A DNA stretch of 64,000 nucleotides from Pirellulaceae bacterium (GTDB lineage Bacteria > Planctomycetota > Planctomycetia > Pirellulales > Pirellulaceae), in assembly GCA_026004795.1 (NCBI GenBank), contig BPJV01000008.1, positions 1-64,000 of the forward strand, given 5' to 3'. The notes under the pieces are model-generated. The model saw only the letters and a list, made by a program, of their open reading frames with translations, made no database searches and was not told where the DNA came from. The first letter of the stretch is position 1. The number at the start of each line of letters is the position of its first letter. The position numbers and the translations under genes are program-made. Below, one piece after another: positions 36,170 through 45,269 of the stretch.

Positions 36170-36928
36170 TCAAATCTCGATGACGTCCTGATCGTAAGGA
36201 ATGAACATGTTCAGTTGGTCACGGTGATAGTCGGTCAACTCGATCTCCCCGCCTAACACCTCGGCTAGCGGGTTGGTGTGGATCAACGCCGTGCGCTGCG
36301 GACGGAGTTGCTCGACCACCTCGGTAACTTCCCGTAAGCAACTGTGGCCAGTTCGACGGGCCAATTCCTGCTGTCCATCGGGAAAATAGCATTCATGCAG
36401 GAGGAGATCGCAATGTCGCAAGAGAGAGTGGTCCAACGTGCGGCTCTCGGCGATGGTATCGGTCAAATAGGCCACGCGCCGCTGCGGATCGGCCAGGAGA
36501 TATCCTAGGCTGCCGCCGGGATGCTGCTGAGGAAACCAATGCAATTCGAACGCGTCCAGGGTTACCTTTCCGTGTGATTTCTCCAAGGGCACGAACTGAA
36601 GATCAGGGCGCAGGGGAAACAAATGTTCATTGAACAGATGCCGCTCAATGGCCTCGAGTTTCTCCGCCGCTCCCACGACGCGCACTTCTTTCACGTGCGT
36701 TACGGCCATGAGGTCCAGGAGGAAGGTGAGCCCGATGATGTGGTCCAAGTGCGCATGAGACAGGAGGATATCGAGCCGCGGAAGTGGCTGTTCTCGCAAG
36801 AGCGTGGTGAGCCGGAAAAAACCGGTACCGGCATCCAACACTACCTGCCATTCGGGAATGAAATAGCACGCCGTATGCCGCGTGGGGCTGGGATGGTATC
36901 CGGTCGTTCCAAGGCAGTGGATTCGCAT
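36170..36928 (-). CDS. MBL-fold metallohydrolase (RNase Z-like)
   Basis: 252 residues. LGTTGYHPSPTRHTACY and the zinc motif SHAHLDHIIG (H58, H60, D62, H63) are clear, with further ligands in YLTDT and LLHECYF and ALIHTNP. Compared with RNase Z the flexible exosite arm is absent, so a general hydrolase/phosphodiesterase role is likely. It lies on the same strand as the pseudouridine synthase, 48 bases upstream of it. Confidence 0.85.
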   Translation of the reverse strand: MRIHCLGTTGYHPSPTRHTACYFIPEWQVVLDAGTGFFRLTTLLREQPLPRLDILLSHAHLDHIIGLTFLLDLMAVTHVKEVRVVGAAEKLEAIERHLFNEHLFPLRPDLQFVPLEKSHGKVTLDAFELHWFPQQHPGGSLGYLLADPQRRVAYLTDTIAESRTLDHSLLRHCDLLLHECYFPDGQQELARRTGHSCLREVTEVVEQLRPQRTALIHTNPLAEVLGGEIELTDYHRDQLNMFIPYDQDVIEI

Positions 36929-37015
36929 AGCTACCGGTAGAGGTTTCGCAGGGCTAGGGAAATCGAGCGTTAGCGCCGGGAACGGCCCCGTATGGCGGTA
37001 TACTCGTGGCTAGTG

Positions 37016-37795
37016 TCAACGAATTATCAGAACCCCTAATGTATACAGGATTCCCAACGATAGTGAGCCGACGATTAATACCAGACTGACGAATATCAGA
37101 AAGGCGAGTCCAAGATAATACCCGGTCTGCACGAACGCGACATTGTCCGCCTCATCCACGCCTGCCGCGATGTCCCGCAAAGCGTTTTTCCCCAGGGCGA
37201 CGGCAAGGGCAGCGAAGAGAATGCACAGTGGGCCACAAACGCAACAGAGTGCCCAAGCCAGGATGCCCATGGTCAACACCGTGAGGGCGCGATCCGGTTT
37301 GGCAGGGTGCGCCCTCGGTCTGTGGGACGAGGCGATTGCCATCCTCTGCGGTTGATCCTGCTCATGCCCGCCTTGGCCCGGCGCCGATTCGTTGGTCTCG
37401 ACAAAGGCAATCAACGGCACGAACTTCGCCGCCGGTTGCCAAGCACCCTCTTCGCCGATACGGATGGCATAGTCCTGACCTACACGTCCTTCGCGAAACC
37501 ATCGGTCCAGCACCTGGCGAGTCACCGGGCCCCACACCTCTCCCAGCCCGCTGCGCATCCAATAGTCGCACGCGGAAGGGGAATGGTGTGGTGGGATTGG
37601 GATCGAGGCGGAGTCCCGCCCGCGGGCAGTGTCTTCTTTCTCGCTGTCGCCCGTCAATGCCACCAGCGAATCGGCCGTTGGCAACTGGGGGACGAAAATC
37701 TGTGCGCAGTGAGGACAACGAACGTGATGACCCGCCAACTCGTCTGCCACGGATATCGGTTGACCGCACCCGTCGCAGTACGAGTGAATCGCCAT
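37016..37795 (-). CDS. Zinc-ribbon/GYF_2 membrane protein
   Basis: 259 residues. An N-terminal zinc ribbon (C7, C10, C27, C30; YCDGCGQPIS, RCPHCAQIF) is followed by a GYF_2 (DUF4339) domain (~75-130; YWMRSGLGEVWGPVT, GRVGQDYAIR) and two hydrophobic C-terminal segments (~175-200 and ~225-255) like DUF4190. This modular set is common in planctomycetes with unknown function, possibly binding proline-rich or RNA-associated partners at the membrane. The gene ends a minus-strand run that begins with fhcD, 3 bases upstream. Confidence 0.8.
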   Translation of the reverse strand: MAIHSYCDGCGQPISVADELAGHHVRCPHCAQIFVPQLPTADSLVALTGDSEKEDTARGRDSASIPIPPHHSPSACDYWMRSGLGEVWGPVTRQVLDRWFREGRVGQDYAIRIGEEGAWQPAAKFVPLIAFVETNESAPGQGGHEQDQPQRMAIASSHRPRAHPAKPDRALTVLTMGILAWALCCVCGPLCILFAALAVALGKNALRDIAAGVDEADNVAFVQTGYYLGLAFLIFVSLVLIVGSLSLGILYTLGVLIIR

Positions 37796-37798
37796 GGC

Positions 37799-38746
37799 TC
37801 AAGCTCCTCGTCGCTCCCGCTCATGCCGCTGGGGATCGAGATAGATGAACGTTTTCCCTAGTCGGCCACCGTAGTTTCCGGCAGATATCTTAACCAGCCC
37901 TGGGGTGTTCCGACAGGCTTCAATGGCCGCATGCGTGGCCGCGGCAACTGCATCCAACGTCCCCCCATTGATCACGATTTCCATGATGGATTCGACACCT
38001 GCGGGAACTCGCGATCGGTCGCCGAGCGTGGTACGCAGCGTCGGGCAGTACTCGGCGTAGGTGCTGGCAATGAGGAAGGAGTAACGACTACCGGCCTTCG
38101 ACGCGCTGGCCGCAATTCCGCCTGGGAATGGGGTAATCGTATCGGGCATCTGTCCGATTCGCTCCACTCCTCGTCGCGCCGCGTCGATGGCGGCATCCAC
38201 GTCGGTCCCCATGAGCCACAGGTTCCCACCCATGATCCCGCTGCGGTATCCAAAGCGACGGGTCAAGTAGAATTCTCCACCCATGATGGGAATCACCCAG
38301 CCTTTGGTTCCCCACCGTTGGTCGCGATACTGATATCCATCACCAAAATAGGCGATCTTTTTCCCCAGCTTGAAAAACGTGGGTTCGTCGGTGAGGCGGT
38401 CGAAGCACCGGGCAGTGGGGCAGGTGAGCACATTTTGGCTGATGCGAGCTAGCAGGACTCGTTCCAGATGTTGTTCTCGATCCTTGCGGAAACGCGGTAC
38501 ATGGACTTGAATCACCGCGCCAGGACGTCCATCGGGGGTTTCTTGCCCAGGTGAACGGCCATCAACATACTGGCTTACCCCAGCCTCACAATCGCATAAG
38601 ATCGTGCTGCTGGCATGCCCGGTGACGGCACGACAACAGTGCTCGACCCATTCCTGATCCCGAGCGGTGATGAGGAATTCGGCGTAGATGCTTCGAAAAC
38701 CTTCGGCGTAGGTATCCTCGACAGTCGCTTGTGGCTGCAGTCCCAT
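37799..38746 (-). CDS. fhcD: Formylmethanofuran--tetrahydromethanopterin N-formyltransferase
   Basis: 315 residues. It moves the formyl group between H4MPT and methanofuran (or an analogue) in C1 oxidation. Family blocks: VEDTYAEGFRSIYAEFLITA, ATGxGTS-like GHASSTILCDCEAG, FGDGYQYRDQRWG, IPIMGGEF and GNLWLMG, with the C-terminal NYGGRLGKTFIYL. Planctomycetes are one of few bacterial groups with this archaeal-type pathway. ATG 38746 follows GAGGGAAAGTA; upstream residues do not match the family. The other fhc, mch and mtd genes are not in this window. Confidence 0.93.
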   Translation of the reverse strand: MGLQPQATVEDTYAEGFRSIYAEFLITARDQEWVEHCCRAVTGHASSTILCDCEAGVSQYVDGRSPGQETPDGRPGAVIQVHVPRFRKDREQHLERVLLARISQNVLTCPTARCFDRLTDEPTFFKLGKKIAYFGDGYQYRDQRWGTKGWVIPIMGGEFYLTRRFGYRSGIMGGNLWLMGTDVDAAIDAARRGVERIGQMPDTITPFPGGIAASASKAGSRYSFLIASTYAEYCPTLRTTLGDRSRVPAGVESIMEIVINGGTLDAVAAATHAAIEACRNTPGLVKISAGNYGGRLGKTFIYLDPQRHERERRGA

Positions 38747-38884
38747 TACTTTCCCTCGATTGGTGAGCTTCCGTGTTATGGATGGAAGAATCCATCTCGC
38801 CGCCAAGTGGATGGCTCGGTACTTCGACCTCCGGCGCACGATGGGCGGCACGTGCCGAGAGTACGAGCCTTGAGGGGGCTCGCC

Positions 38885-39505
38885 TCACCGTTCTCCGCTT
38901 CGTCCCTTGCCCTCGTAGACGGCATTCTCCGTGATGACTTTATCCATGTAGATGTCGTGATCATCGACCGGGATTTCAGGGAACATTTGGCATTCGAAAG
39001 CAATGCCGATCAACGGGGTATCGGGCCGAGCGTGCTGCAGCAGTTTGTCGTAGTAGCCCTTGCCATGGCCGGTACGACCTCCCGTCCGATCAAACGCAAC
39101 ACCGGGAACCATGATCAAATCCAGGTCATGCGGATGAAGACGCTTGTCAGGGAGCTGCCGTAGCTCCCGCTTCGGCTCTAAGATCTTGTACATCCCGATG
39201 TCCAATTCCTCCATCGATTCCAGATGGAACAATTCCAACTCCCCGTCGACGCAGTAGGGAATGGCAATCCGCTTACCTGACGCCAACGCCTCGGGCAATG
39301 CGTGACGGGTACGGACTTCATCCCGCACGTCGACGTAAAAGAGCACCGTCGTAGCCTGCGCGTACTCGGGCAATTGCATGAAGCGGTCGATGATCTGACG
39401 GCTGAGCTCGTCCTTGTTCGGCTGCAGCCGTCGATTCTCATGTGCTTGGCGGCGGATATCCTGTTTTTTCTTAGCGGTTTCCGACGTGTAGTTGGATGCA
39501 GTCAT
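38885..39505 (-). CDS. 5-formyltetrahydrofolate cyclo-ligase
   Basis: About 206 residues. It converts 5-formyl-THF to 5,10-methenyl-THF with ATP. Visible: KKQDIRRQAHENRR (N-terminal), VLFYVDVRDEVRT, IPYCVDGELELF, and the strongly conserved LIMVPGVAFDRTGGRTGHGKGYYDKLL. Start ATG 39505 is preferred; ATG 39517 is an alternative. It lies 138 bases upstream of fhcD on the same strand, so folate and methanopterin C1 enzymes may be co-expressed. Confidence 0.93.
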   Translation of the reverse strand: MTASNYTSETAKKKQDIRRQAHENRRLQPNKDELSRQIIDRFMQLPEYAQATTVLFYVDVRDEVRTRHALPEALASGKRIAIPYCVDGELELFHLESMEELDIGMYKILEPKRELRQLPDKRLHPHDLDLIMVPGVAFDRTGGRTGHGKGYYDKLLQHARPDTPLIGIAFECQMFPEIPVDDHDIYMDKVITENAVYEGKGRSGER

Positions 39506-39687
39506 GGCCTGAATCATCTTGACAATACGCGAATCCTGACTTGGCGGCGAAACGTCGACGACGTTTGCGGGCGAGAGTGTAACACGGATTGTGGGCCGCG
39601 TCACCACACCGATGGCGGCCAAACCGTATCGTCCTCCGGTTTTCTGGGGGCAGGGCCTTCCTCCAGTTCCTACCCCAAGCGAATCTA

Positions 39688-40308
39688 TCAGAATCGATAC
39701 ATCTCCACCTCATAGGGCCCACGATAAAGTAGCAACACGCCGGATCGATTGCCAAACTGCTCCCAGACTCGAACCAAGAACCGTTCCTCACCGGGAAATG
39801 GGTAGGCGAAAACGATATCGAAATGATGCATGGATTGCCCCGCAACCTGATAGGCGGATGGAAAGTCGGCAGCGGCGGAGATCCGAGGGTCGTCATCTGT
39901 CAGCAACGCATGACTTCCCTCCGGAAGAAAGTTGCCTCGCCATAACTGGCACGTGATTCCATGACGCTGCCAAAGCTTCTCCGCCTCGGCGGCCAATTGC
40001 TCATTCCCTTCGATGCCCACCGCCGTCATGCCGAACAAGGCGGCTGCCCCGGTAACCCCGCCAAAGCCGCATCCCAACTCGAGAAACCGCGGAGGAGGTT
40101 GGTTCGCCCCCCACGCATGCCAGGCAGCCAAAATGCCAGCGGCCGCTTCTTGGAGATGGCAACTACTCTGCAGCACGTCGATGCCGCTGTTCCGCGTATC
40201 CCAATACAACTGCATGTGCCGTTGAACGGCTTCCAAGTATGCCAGGACATGTGGATATTCATGCAATTCCTCTTCCCAACGTCCCAGCGGGATGCTCTGT
40301 CGCTTCAT
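39688..40308 (-). CDS. Class I SAM-dependent methyltransferase
   Basis: 206 residues. SAM-binding motif I is FLELGCGFGGVTGAAALFG, followed by AVGIEGNEQL (motif II acidic residue) and DIVFAYPFPGEERFL. A helical N-terminal region (EYPHVLAYLEAVQRHMQLYWDTRNSG) precedes it. The substrate is unknown. It is about 180 bases upstream of the cyclo-ligase on the same strand. Confidence 0.75.
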   Translation of the reverse strand: MKRQSIPLGRWEEELHEYPHVLAYLEAVQRHMQLYWDTRNSGIDVLQSSCHLQEAAAGILAAWHAWGANQPPPRFLELGCGFGGVTGAAALFGMTAVGIEGNEQLAAEAEKLWQRHGITCQLWRGNFLPEGSHALLTDDDPRISAAADFPSAYQVAGQSMHHFDIVFAYPFPGEERFLVRVWEQFGNRSGVLLLYRGPYEVEMYRF

Positions 40309-40556
40309 CGTTTCTATTACCGTCACAATCGCTGCAATCGTTATCAGGCGCCGTCGCGGGACGGCGTCTTGAGCACGTCAGCGCGTCGCAACGCAGGTGC
40401 GGGCTCCAGGTTGACGATAGCCCAACATGGAAACCATGGTTTTAGCGACGCTGGAGGTCTGCGCCCATCCAATGCGTGCGGAGGACAACCGGCAACGTCG
40501 CATGACGAGAACAGCGACGTGAATTTTGCATTACTGAATTCGTGTGGAGCAACGCG

Positions 40557-43274
40557 ATGGTGGCTAACCCGATACAGACGGAGCCCAAAAAGGAATCGAC
40601 GCGCACCGCTTCGAAAACCACGGCGCGAGCGCGTCTGGTTTTGATCGACGCAGCGCGAAACGCCACGCTCGGCGTCTGGCCCATCCGTTGCACGCGATGC
40701 CTCGTCGGTAGCAGTACGGACTGTCACATCCGCTGCGATCTGCCGGGAATCGCTCCCAACCATGCGTTGATTATCATCGGAGCCCGACAGATGTTCGTGC
40801 GATGGTTGGCCCCCGATTGGGATGCCAATGGTCAACCGCGACACGAGCTGCTTGTCGAGGGCGACGAGGCGGAATTCGAACTGGCTGGACACGCATTTCG
40901 TCTGGTGCGCGAAGAGGGGGCCGGCGAGCAGTCTTCAGCATTGATGCCCCCGCCTAAGGGGTTGCGTTTTACTCAAACTCGTGCGCTGGGCAATCGCAGG
41001 AAAACGGGCACAGAATCGGGGGCAGACGATCCTCACGACCGGGGGCTCGAAACGTGTGTAGACGACCGGTCATGGCAGGACCCTACTGCCGCCCACGCTG
41101 CTGCTGGTCCATCGCACGCCCCACCCAGCTCAGCAGGCGATTGGCCACTGGCAAGCTTGCATTCCCATGTTCGCGAAGCGATAACGCCCATCGAAGCGCG
41201 GTTGGATGGGCTGACTAAGCCGCTGGAGCAGCTGACAGCGCTACTGCAAACGTTTGCCTCAGAACGGGAAGTGGCAGTGGCGAACGACCGGCATGACGTC
41301 GACGCCACGCTGTCGAACCTGCTGGCCGATTTTACCGACAGACAGCGGGCAGAATATCAGGCGTTCGCCGAAAAACTCGACCACCTTTACCAGCAGCTGG
41401 CGACGTTGGACCAACGGATCGTCAGCCTCGATGCTAACAGCACTAGTGCCGATTCAGCGGTCTCCACCGAACTCTCTCACTTGGCTCAGGTCGTCTCCAA
41501 CCTTGCGGCAGAGTTCTCGGCAGGTATTGAACAGTTGGATTTCCGTCTGTCCGAATTCGTCGATCAACAGGCTGTGACGCGTCAGCAAGACGCCGAGTTG
41601 CTCTACAATCTCGTGGAGCAGGTGAGCGCACTCGGTGAGCGATGGAGTCAGGCGACTTCTGCACAAGAGCAGACGGTCGGCCTTGATGACCGCAGCGAAA
41701 CGGAAGTTTGCGCTTCGGTCCCCCCATGCCCCGCAACGAACGACAGCTCAGCCACCTTTGCTGCCCAGGAAGAAACCTTTTACGGCGAATCGGACCAACC
41801 GAACATCCAGGATGCACCGCGTGGACGGCAGGCGATCGATCAAGAGGCCAGTTCCTTGGCCCGCGCCGATGAAGCGGAGGGATTGCCGAACCACACGCGA
41901 GTAGACGACCAAGAAACGGCTGTGGACACGACGGTAACTTCTGACGCGGAACACGCCACTGCACTCCCCCTCGGCCAAACGGACGAAGAGGAAATGCTCC
42001 GCCAGGCCGACGCCGCCGCAGAGCAGCCAGAGGAACTTACTGGCAACGCCGACGGTACGGAATCAGGCGAAGAGTTGCCGGCCTGGTGGCGGGAATGCGA
42101 AATGGAAGCGGATACCGCACAGCCCTCGCCGACACACGACACCCTTCAGGAGACGAGTCTCCCTGCAGCAAACGAGCCGAGCGCCGATGAAGCAGCATCT
42201 GCAGATCAGCTCGACGTCGAGCTTCGCGCCCAGCAGCCGGGTACCGGCGATGTGGAAGGGGGGCTCGAGACGATAAACGATCAGCACGTGGTCAACCATC
42301 CTGATCATCAGACCGAGTACCGGACGGACCAACAGGCTGATTACGGTGAGGAGTATGATCCGAGTATCGAGGAGTACATGCAACAATTGCTGGCACGCCT
42401 CAATAAAGGAGCGCACTCGGCCACACCACCGAAGACGTCGACGGATTCCACTTCGACATCACCCACTTCACCGGCAACCTCGGCAACCATGGCCCCGGCC
42501 GGTGCCGGGAAGGCTGAAGGGATCCTCTCCCCGGCCGGTTACGCGGACACTGAGGACGAACCTGACCGCACGGCAGCGTCTGGGGCCGAAGAAGTGGGAC
42601 GGTGGGAGGTCGACCCGGATTACGCTGACGGCATGCTTGAGGATGCCTTTCCTAGTGAACAATCCGATGAGGGGGAGCCGAATGGCACGACAGCGAGCGA
42701 AGCACGGTTGGAGCGACTGGCACAAGCCACGAAACAACGCCGCCGGTCGGTCAGCGTCGAGAATCTGGATGCTCTCAGGACATTAGCGAACACCACGGCG
42801 CGCACGGCGATCCAGAAAAGCGTCCGACGGCGCGTCGTCCATGGATTCGGAACGAAGCTGGCCATTGCCTGCGGAGGCATGGTGGTAGCCGGAATCCTGT
42901 TCTACCTCAACGGTTGGAACTTCAACGTAACGTTCGTCACCGCCCTTACGGCAATGCTGGTGGGCATTATTTGGGGCATCGACGCACTGATGACCATTAT
43001 CCCGGTGATTCGCAACGAGTTGTACCTGCCTCCGCGTCCACCGGCATCTCATCTTCACCATCCGATCCCAGGTGCTGGCGAAGAAACTCTCCCAGACGAT
43101 GTTCGTGTTGCGGAATCTGCCGCGGTAGATCCGTCCGTCCCCCCGTCCTCGGAGGAGATAGCGGATCCAGTTTGCTCCACCGAGGGCGAGCAACCGGGGG
43201 AAGTCGATGAGGTCACCGGTGAGATCGATGAAACTCTCGCTCCGGAGGACGAGTGGATCGATTCCCGCGACTGA
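40557..43274 (+). CDS. Large acidic FHA-domain membrane protein
   Basis: About 905 residues. An FHA-like fold is readable at ~40-120 (IRCTRCLVGSSTDCHI, GIAPNHALIII, FELAGHAFRLVR), the phosphothreonine-binding type. A helical/coiled-coil stretch follows (~195-370; repeated Q/L heptads such as LDHLYQQLATLDQRI), then ~350 residues of acidic, Glu/Asp/Gln/Thr-rich disordered sequence, and two adjacent membrane helices near 760-820 (AIACGGMVVAGILFYL; FVTALTAMLVGIIWGI). The tail is acidic and cytoplasmic. This layout suggests a membrane-attached scaffold read by Ser/Thr kinases, which are numerous in planctomycetes; partners are unknown. Start ATG 40557 (MVANPIQ); ATG 40542 is possible. Confidence 0.75.
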   Translation: MVANPIQTEPKKESTRTASKTTARARLVLIDAARNATLGVWPIRCTRCLVGSSTDCHIRCDLPGIAPNHALIIIGARQMFVRWLAPDWDANGQPRHELLVEGDEAEFELAGHAFRLVREEGAGEQSSALMPPPKGLRFTQTRALGNRRKTGTESGADDPHDRGLETCVDDRSWQDPTAAHAAAGPSHAPPSSAGDWPLASLHSHVREAITPIEARLDGLTKPLEQLTALLQTFASEREVAVANDRHDVDATLSNLLADFTDRQRAEYQAFAEKLDHLYQQLATLDQRIVSLDANSTSADSAVSTELSHLAQVVSNLAAEFSAGIEQLDFRLSEFVDQQAVTRQQDAELLYNLVEQVSALGERWSQATSAQEQTVGLDDRSETEVCASVPPCPATNDSSATFAAQEETFYGESDQPNIQDAPRGRQAIDQEASSLARADEAEGLPNHTRVDDQETAVDTTVTSDAEHATALPLGQTDEEEMLRQADAAAEQPEELTGNADGTESGEELPAWWRECEMEADTAQPSPTHDTLQETSLPAANEPSADEAASADQLDVELRAQQPGTGDVEGGLETINDQHVVNHPDHQTEYRTDQQADYGEEYDPSIEEYMQQLLARLNKGAHSATPPKTSTDSTSTSPTSPATSATMAPAGAGKAEGILSPAGYADTEDEPDRTAASGAEEVGRWEVDPDYADGMLEDAFPSEQSDEGEPNGTTASEARLERLAQATKQRRRSVSVENLDALRTLANTTARTAIQKSVRRRVVHGFGTKLAIACGGMVVAGILFYLNGWNFNVTFVTALTAMLVGIIWGIDALMTIIPVIRNELYLPPRPPASHLHHPIPGAGEETLPDDVRVAESAAVDPSVPPSSEEIADPVCSTEGEQPGEVDEVTGEIDETLAPEDEWIDSRD

Positions 43275-43426
43275 GGGACCATCCTCTCTTTGGTTGCCGC
43301 CTTTCGTCTGATTAGCGGTACACTACAATCAGCGATGGTGGTAACGACGCTTCCTCAACCGACTTAAGTGGTGGGAACGAAGCGCCTATCGGCAAACGCA
43401 TCGTGGCTGACTGACGTAGGGAGAGG

Positions 43427-43969
43427 TTGTTGAAAACACTGCTTGACGAAGCGGAGCTCCGACATGGAGTGCGTGAAATGGCCGAAGCAATTACGCTTCG
43501 TTTCGGTTCCCGTCCCATCACCATCGTGGGAATCATGTCGGGAGCGCTCGTTTTTCTGGCTGACTTGATTCGTCATCTGCGAATGCCGGTGCGAATCAGC
43601 TTGATTCAGGCGAGCAGCTATCGTGGTGCAACGCAGCCCGGCGACCTGTGGATCAAGGACGACATGATGCTGGACATCGAAGATCGCGATGTCCTGGTTG
43701 TCGATGATATTTTTGACACGGGCAAGACGCTGGAGGCGGTGGTCGAGTGCCTGCAGTCGATGCGTCCCGCTTCCATGTTGACTGCCGTGTTGTTGTATAA
43801 AGAAGGGCGGAAATCGGTAGCCATCGAACCCGATTTTGCTGCGTTCCACATTCCTGATCAATTCGTCGTCGGTTACGGTCTCGATTATCAGGATTTCTAC
43901 CGCAATTTGCCGTTCGTTGCCGTGCTGGAACCGGAAGATCTTGAAAAACACACGGTGTCGGAGACCTAG
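43427..43969 (+). CDS. hpt: Hypoxanthine phosphoribosyltransferase
   Basis: 180 residues. Purine salvage: hypoxanthine or guanine plus PRPP gives IMP or GMP. PRPP loop VVDDIFDTGKT (91-101), base-binding DYQDFYRNLPF near the end, and GIMSGALVFLADLIR early on. The start is unusual: TTG 43427 or TTG 43430, directly after GGGAGAGG; there is no ATG in the right place. It runs 15 bases ahead of the first glycosyltransferase gene. Confidence 0.92.
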   Translation: MLKTLLDEAELRHGVREMAEAITLRFGSRPITIVGIMSGALVFLADLIRHLRMPVRISLIQASSYRGATQPGDLWIKDDMMLDIEDRDVLVVDDIFDTGKTLEAVVECLQSMRPASMLTAVLLYKEGRKSVAIEPDFAAFHIPDQFVVGYGLDYQDFYRNLPFVAVLEPEDLEKHTVSET

Positions 43970-43984
43970 GAGCGCTGTTCGTCC

Positions 43985-45232
43985 ATGCCTCACCGCCCCC
44001 GGTTATTGGTGACCACCGCTCATTTTTGGCCCGTAGCGAGCGATGTCAGTGGAAGGATCCAAGCCGAATGTGCGGGCCTGCGACGTATGGGCATCGACGT
44101 CACCGTGTTGACGTACCAGCAGGACAGGACATGGCCTGATGAGTTGCATGTGGGCGGTATTCATGTCCTACGCGTTCCCCGACCGCGTGGAATTCTCGCT
44201 TACAACACCTTGCGCGGCAGTGTTGCTCGCCGCCTCAGTTCGCTCGCCCGGCCGTTTGATGGGCTGTGGTGCTACGGCGCCAGCGACCTGGTAGCGGCAA
44301 CAGTAGACGATTGGAATGGAGGCCAACCGGTTGTCTGGCAGTGGACCGCTGATGACTTGGCAGCACTCTGCGAGGGACGATTACCTCAATCGTCGCGCCG
44401 CATGATGGTGCTGCACCGCCGAAGCGATCGGACGCTTGTTCCCGGCCGAACTTGCGCCAGGTTTTTGGTCAGCCGCGGAGTTGCGGCGGAAACGGTGCTC
44501 ACCGTACCAAGCACAGTCGAGGCGGCGGTCGATCGCACCATCGGTGCGAGGAGAGAAACGAGGCTAGCGGTGGGCCAGGCGTACTATGACCTGTTCTTGC
44601 GCGGCCGCGACCGCTTGCTGGCCGTGTGGCTTGATCGGCTCGTTCCCAGCAAGATAGCTTCGTGGCTCGATCCTGTGGGGCGATTTGTCGAGGAGCGACG
44701 TGGGATCCGCGCGTGTGTCGTGTGCTGGGGTGGCGACGAGCGGCGGGTCGATGAGTTTCTGCGAGATCGCGGTTGGCACCGATTGGTGGTGGTCCCCGGC
44801 GTGTTTTCCGATTTCTCCGATCTACTTCAGTTGGCGGACCTATTGCTCATCCCGCAACCAGGTGAGGGACTCGGTTGGGTCTTTCCACAGGCCATCGCGT
44901 CCGGAGTTCCCACGTTGATTGCTCAACATGAGGCGCTTCAGGATGTATGCGATGCGGCGCTTCGTCAAAATGACGACCTGTACGGGAGTGACTCGCGCCG
45001 CGTGATGCGGCTGCACCCCACCTCGGCTTCCCCACTGGCAGCATTGGCATACGATGGAATCGTTTCCGAGCAATTGACGGCGCGGCTAACCCAATGGTGG
45101 GAAGAGCCTCACTGCGTGCAGCAGGCGGTAGACCAGTTGCAGCGAGTTTTCTTAGCACGCGACTCGCTCCACTTCCTCATGGACACGCTGCGGCGCGTGA
45201 TTCCTCAACAATGCGTACAACCGGGCAGTTAA
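43985..45232 (+). CDS. Glycosyltransferase family 4-like protein
   Basis: 415 residues. N-terminal LLVTTAHFWPVASDVSGRIQAECAGLRRMGIDVTVLTY is the acceptor domain of GT-B enzymes; in the C-terminal half VVVPGVFSDFSDLLQLADLLLIPQPGEGLGWVFPQAIASGVPTL is the donor-sugar site. The usual E-x7-E pair is blurred (EGLGWVFPQAIA), so the donor may be unusual or the activity weak. It probably acts at the cytoplasmic membrane on surface glycans. It is followed 37 bases later by a second GT4 gene. Confidence 0.8.
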   Translation: MPHRPRLLVTTAHFWPVASDVSGRIQAECAGLRRMGIDVTVLTYQQDRTWPDELHVGGIHVLRVPRPRGILAYNTLRGSVARRLSSLARPFDGLWCYGASDLVAATVDDWNGGQPVVWQWTADDLAALCEGRLPQSSRRMMVLHRRSDRTLVPGRTCARFLVSRGVAAETVLTVPSTVEAAVDRTIGARRETRLAVGQAYYDLFLRGRDRLLAVWLDRLVPSKIASWLDPVGRFVEERRGIRACVVCWGGDERRVDEFLRDRGWHRLVVVPGVFSDFSDLLQLADLLLIPQPGEGLGWVFPQAIASGVPTLIAQHEALQDVCDAALRQNDDLYGSDSRRVMRLHPTSASPLAALAYDGIVSEQLTARLTQWWEEPHCVQQAVDQLQRVFLARDSLHFLMDTLRRVIPQQCVQPGS

Positions 45233-45269
45233 CGATCGGCTTACGAGCAATTGGTATGAGCGTGTAGTA

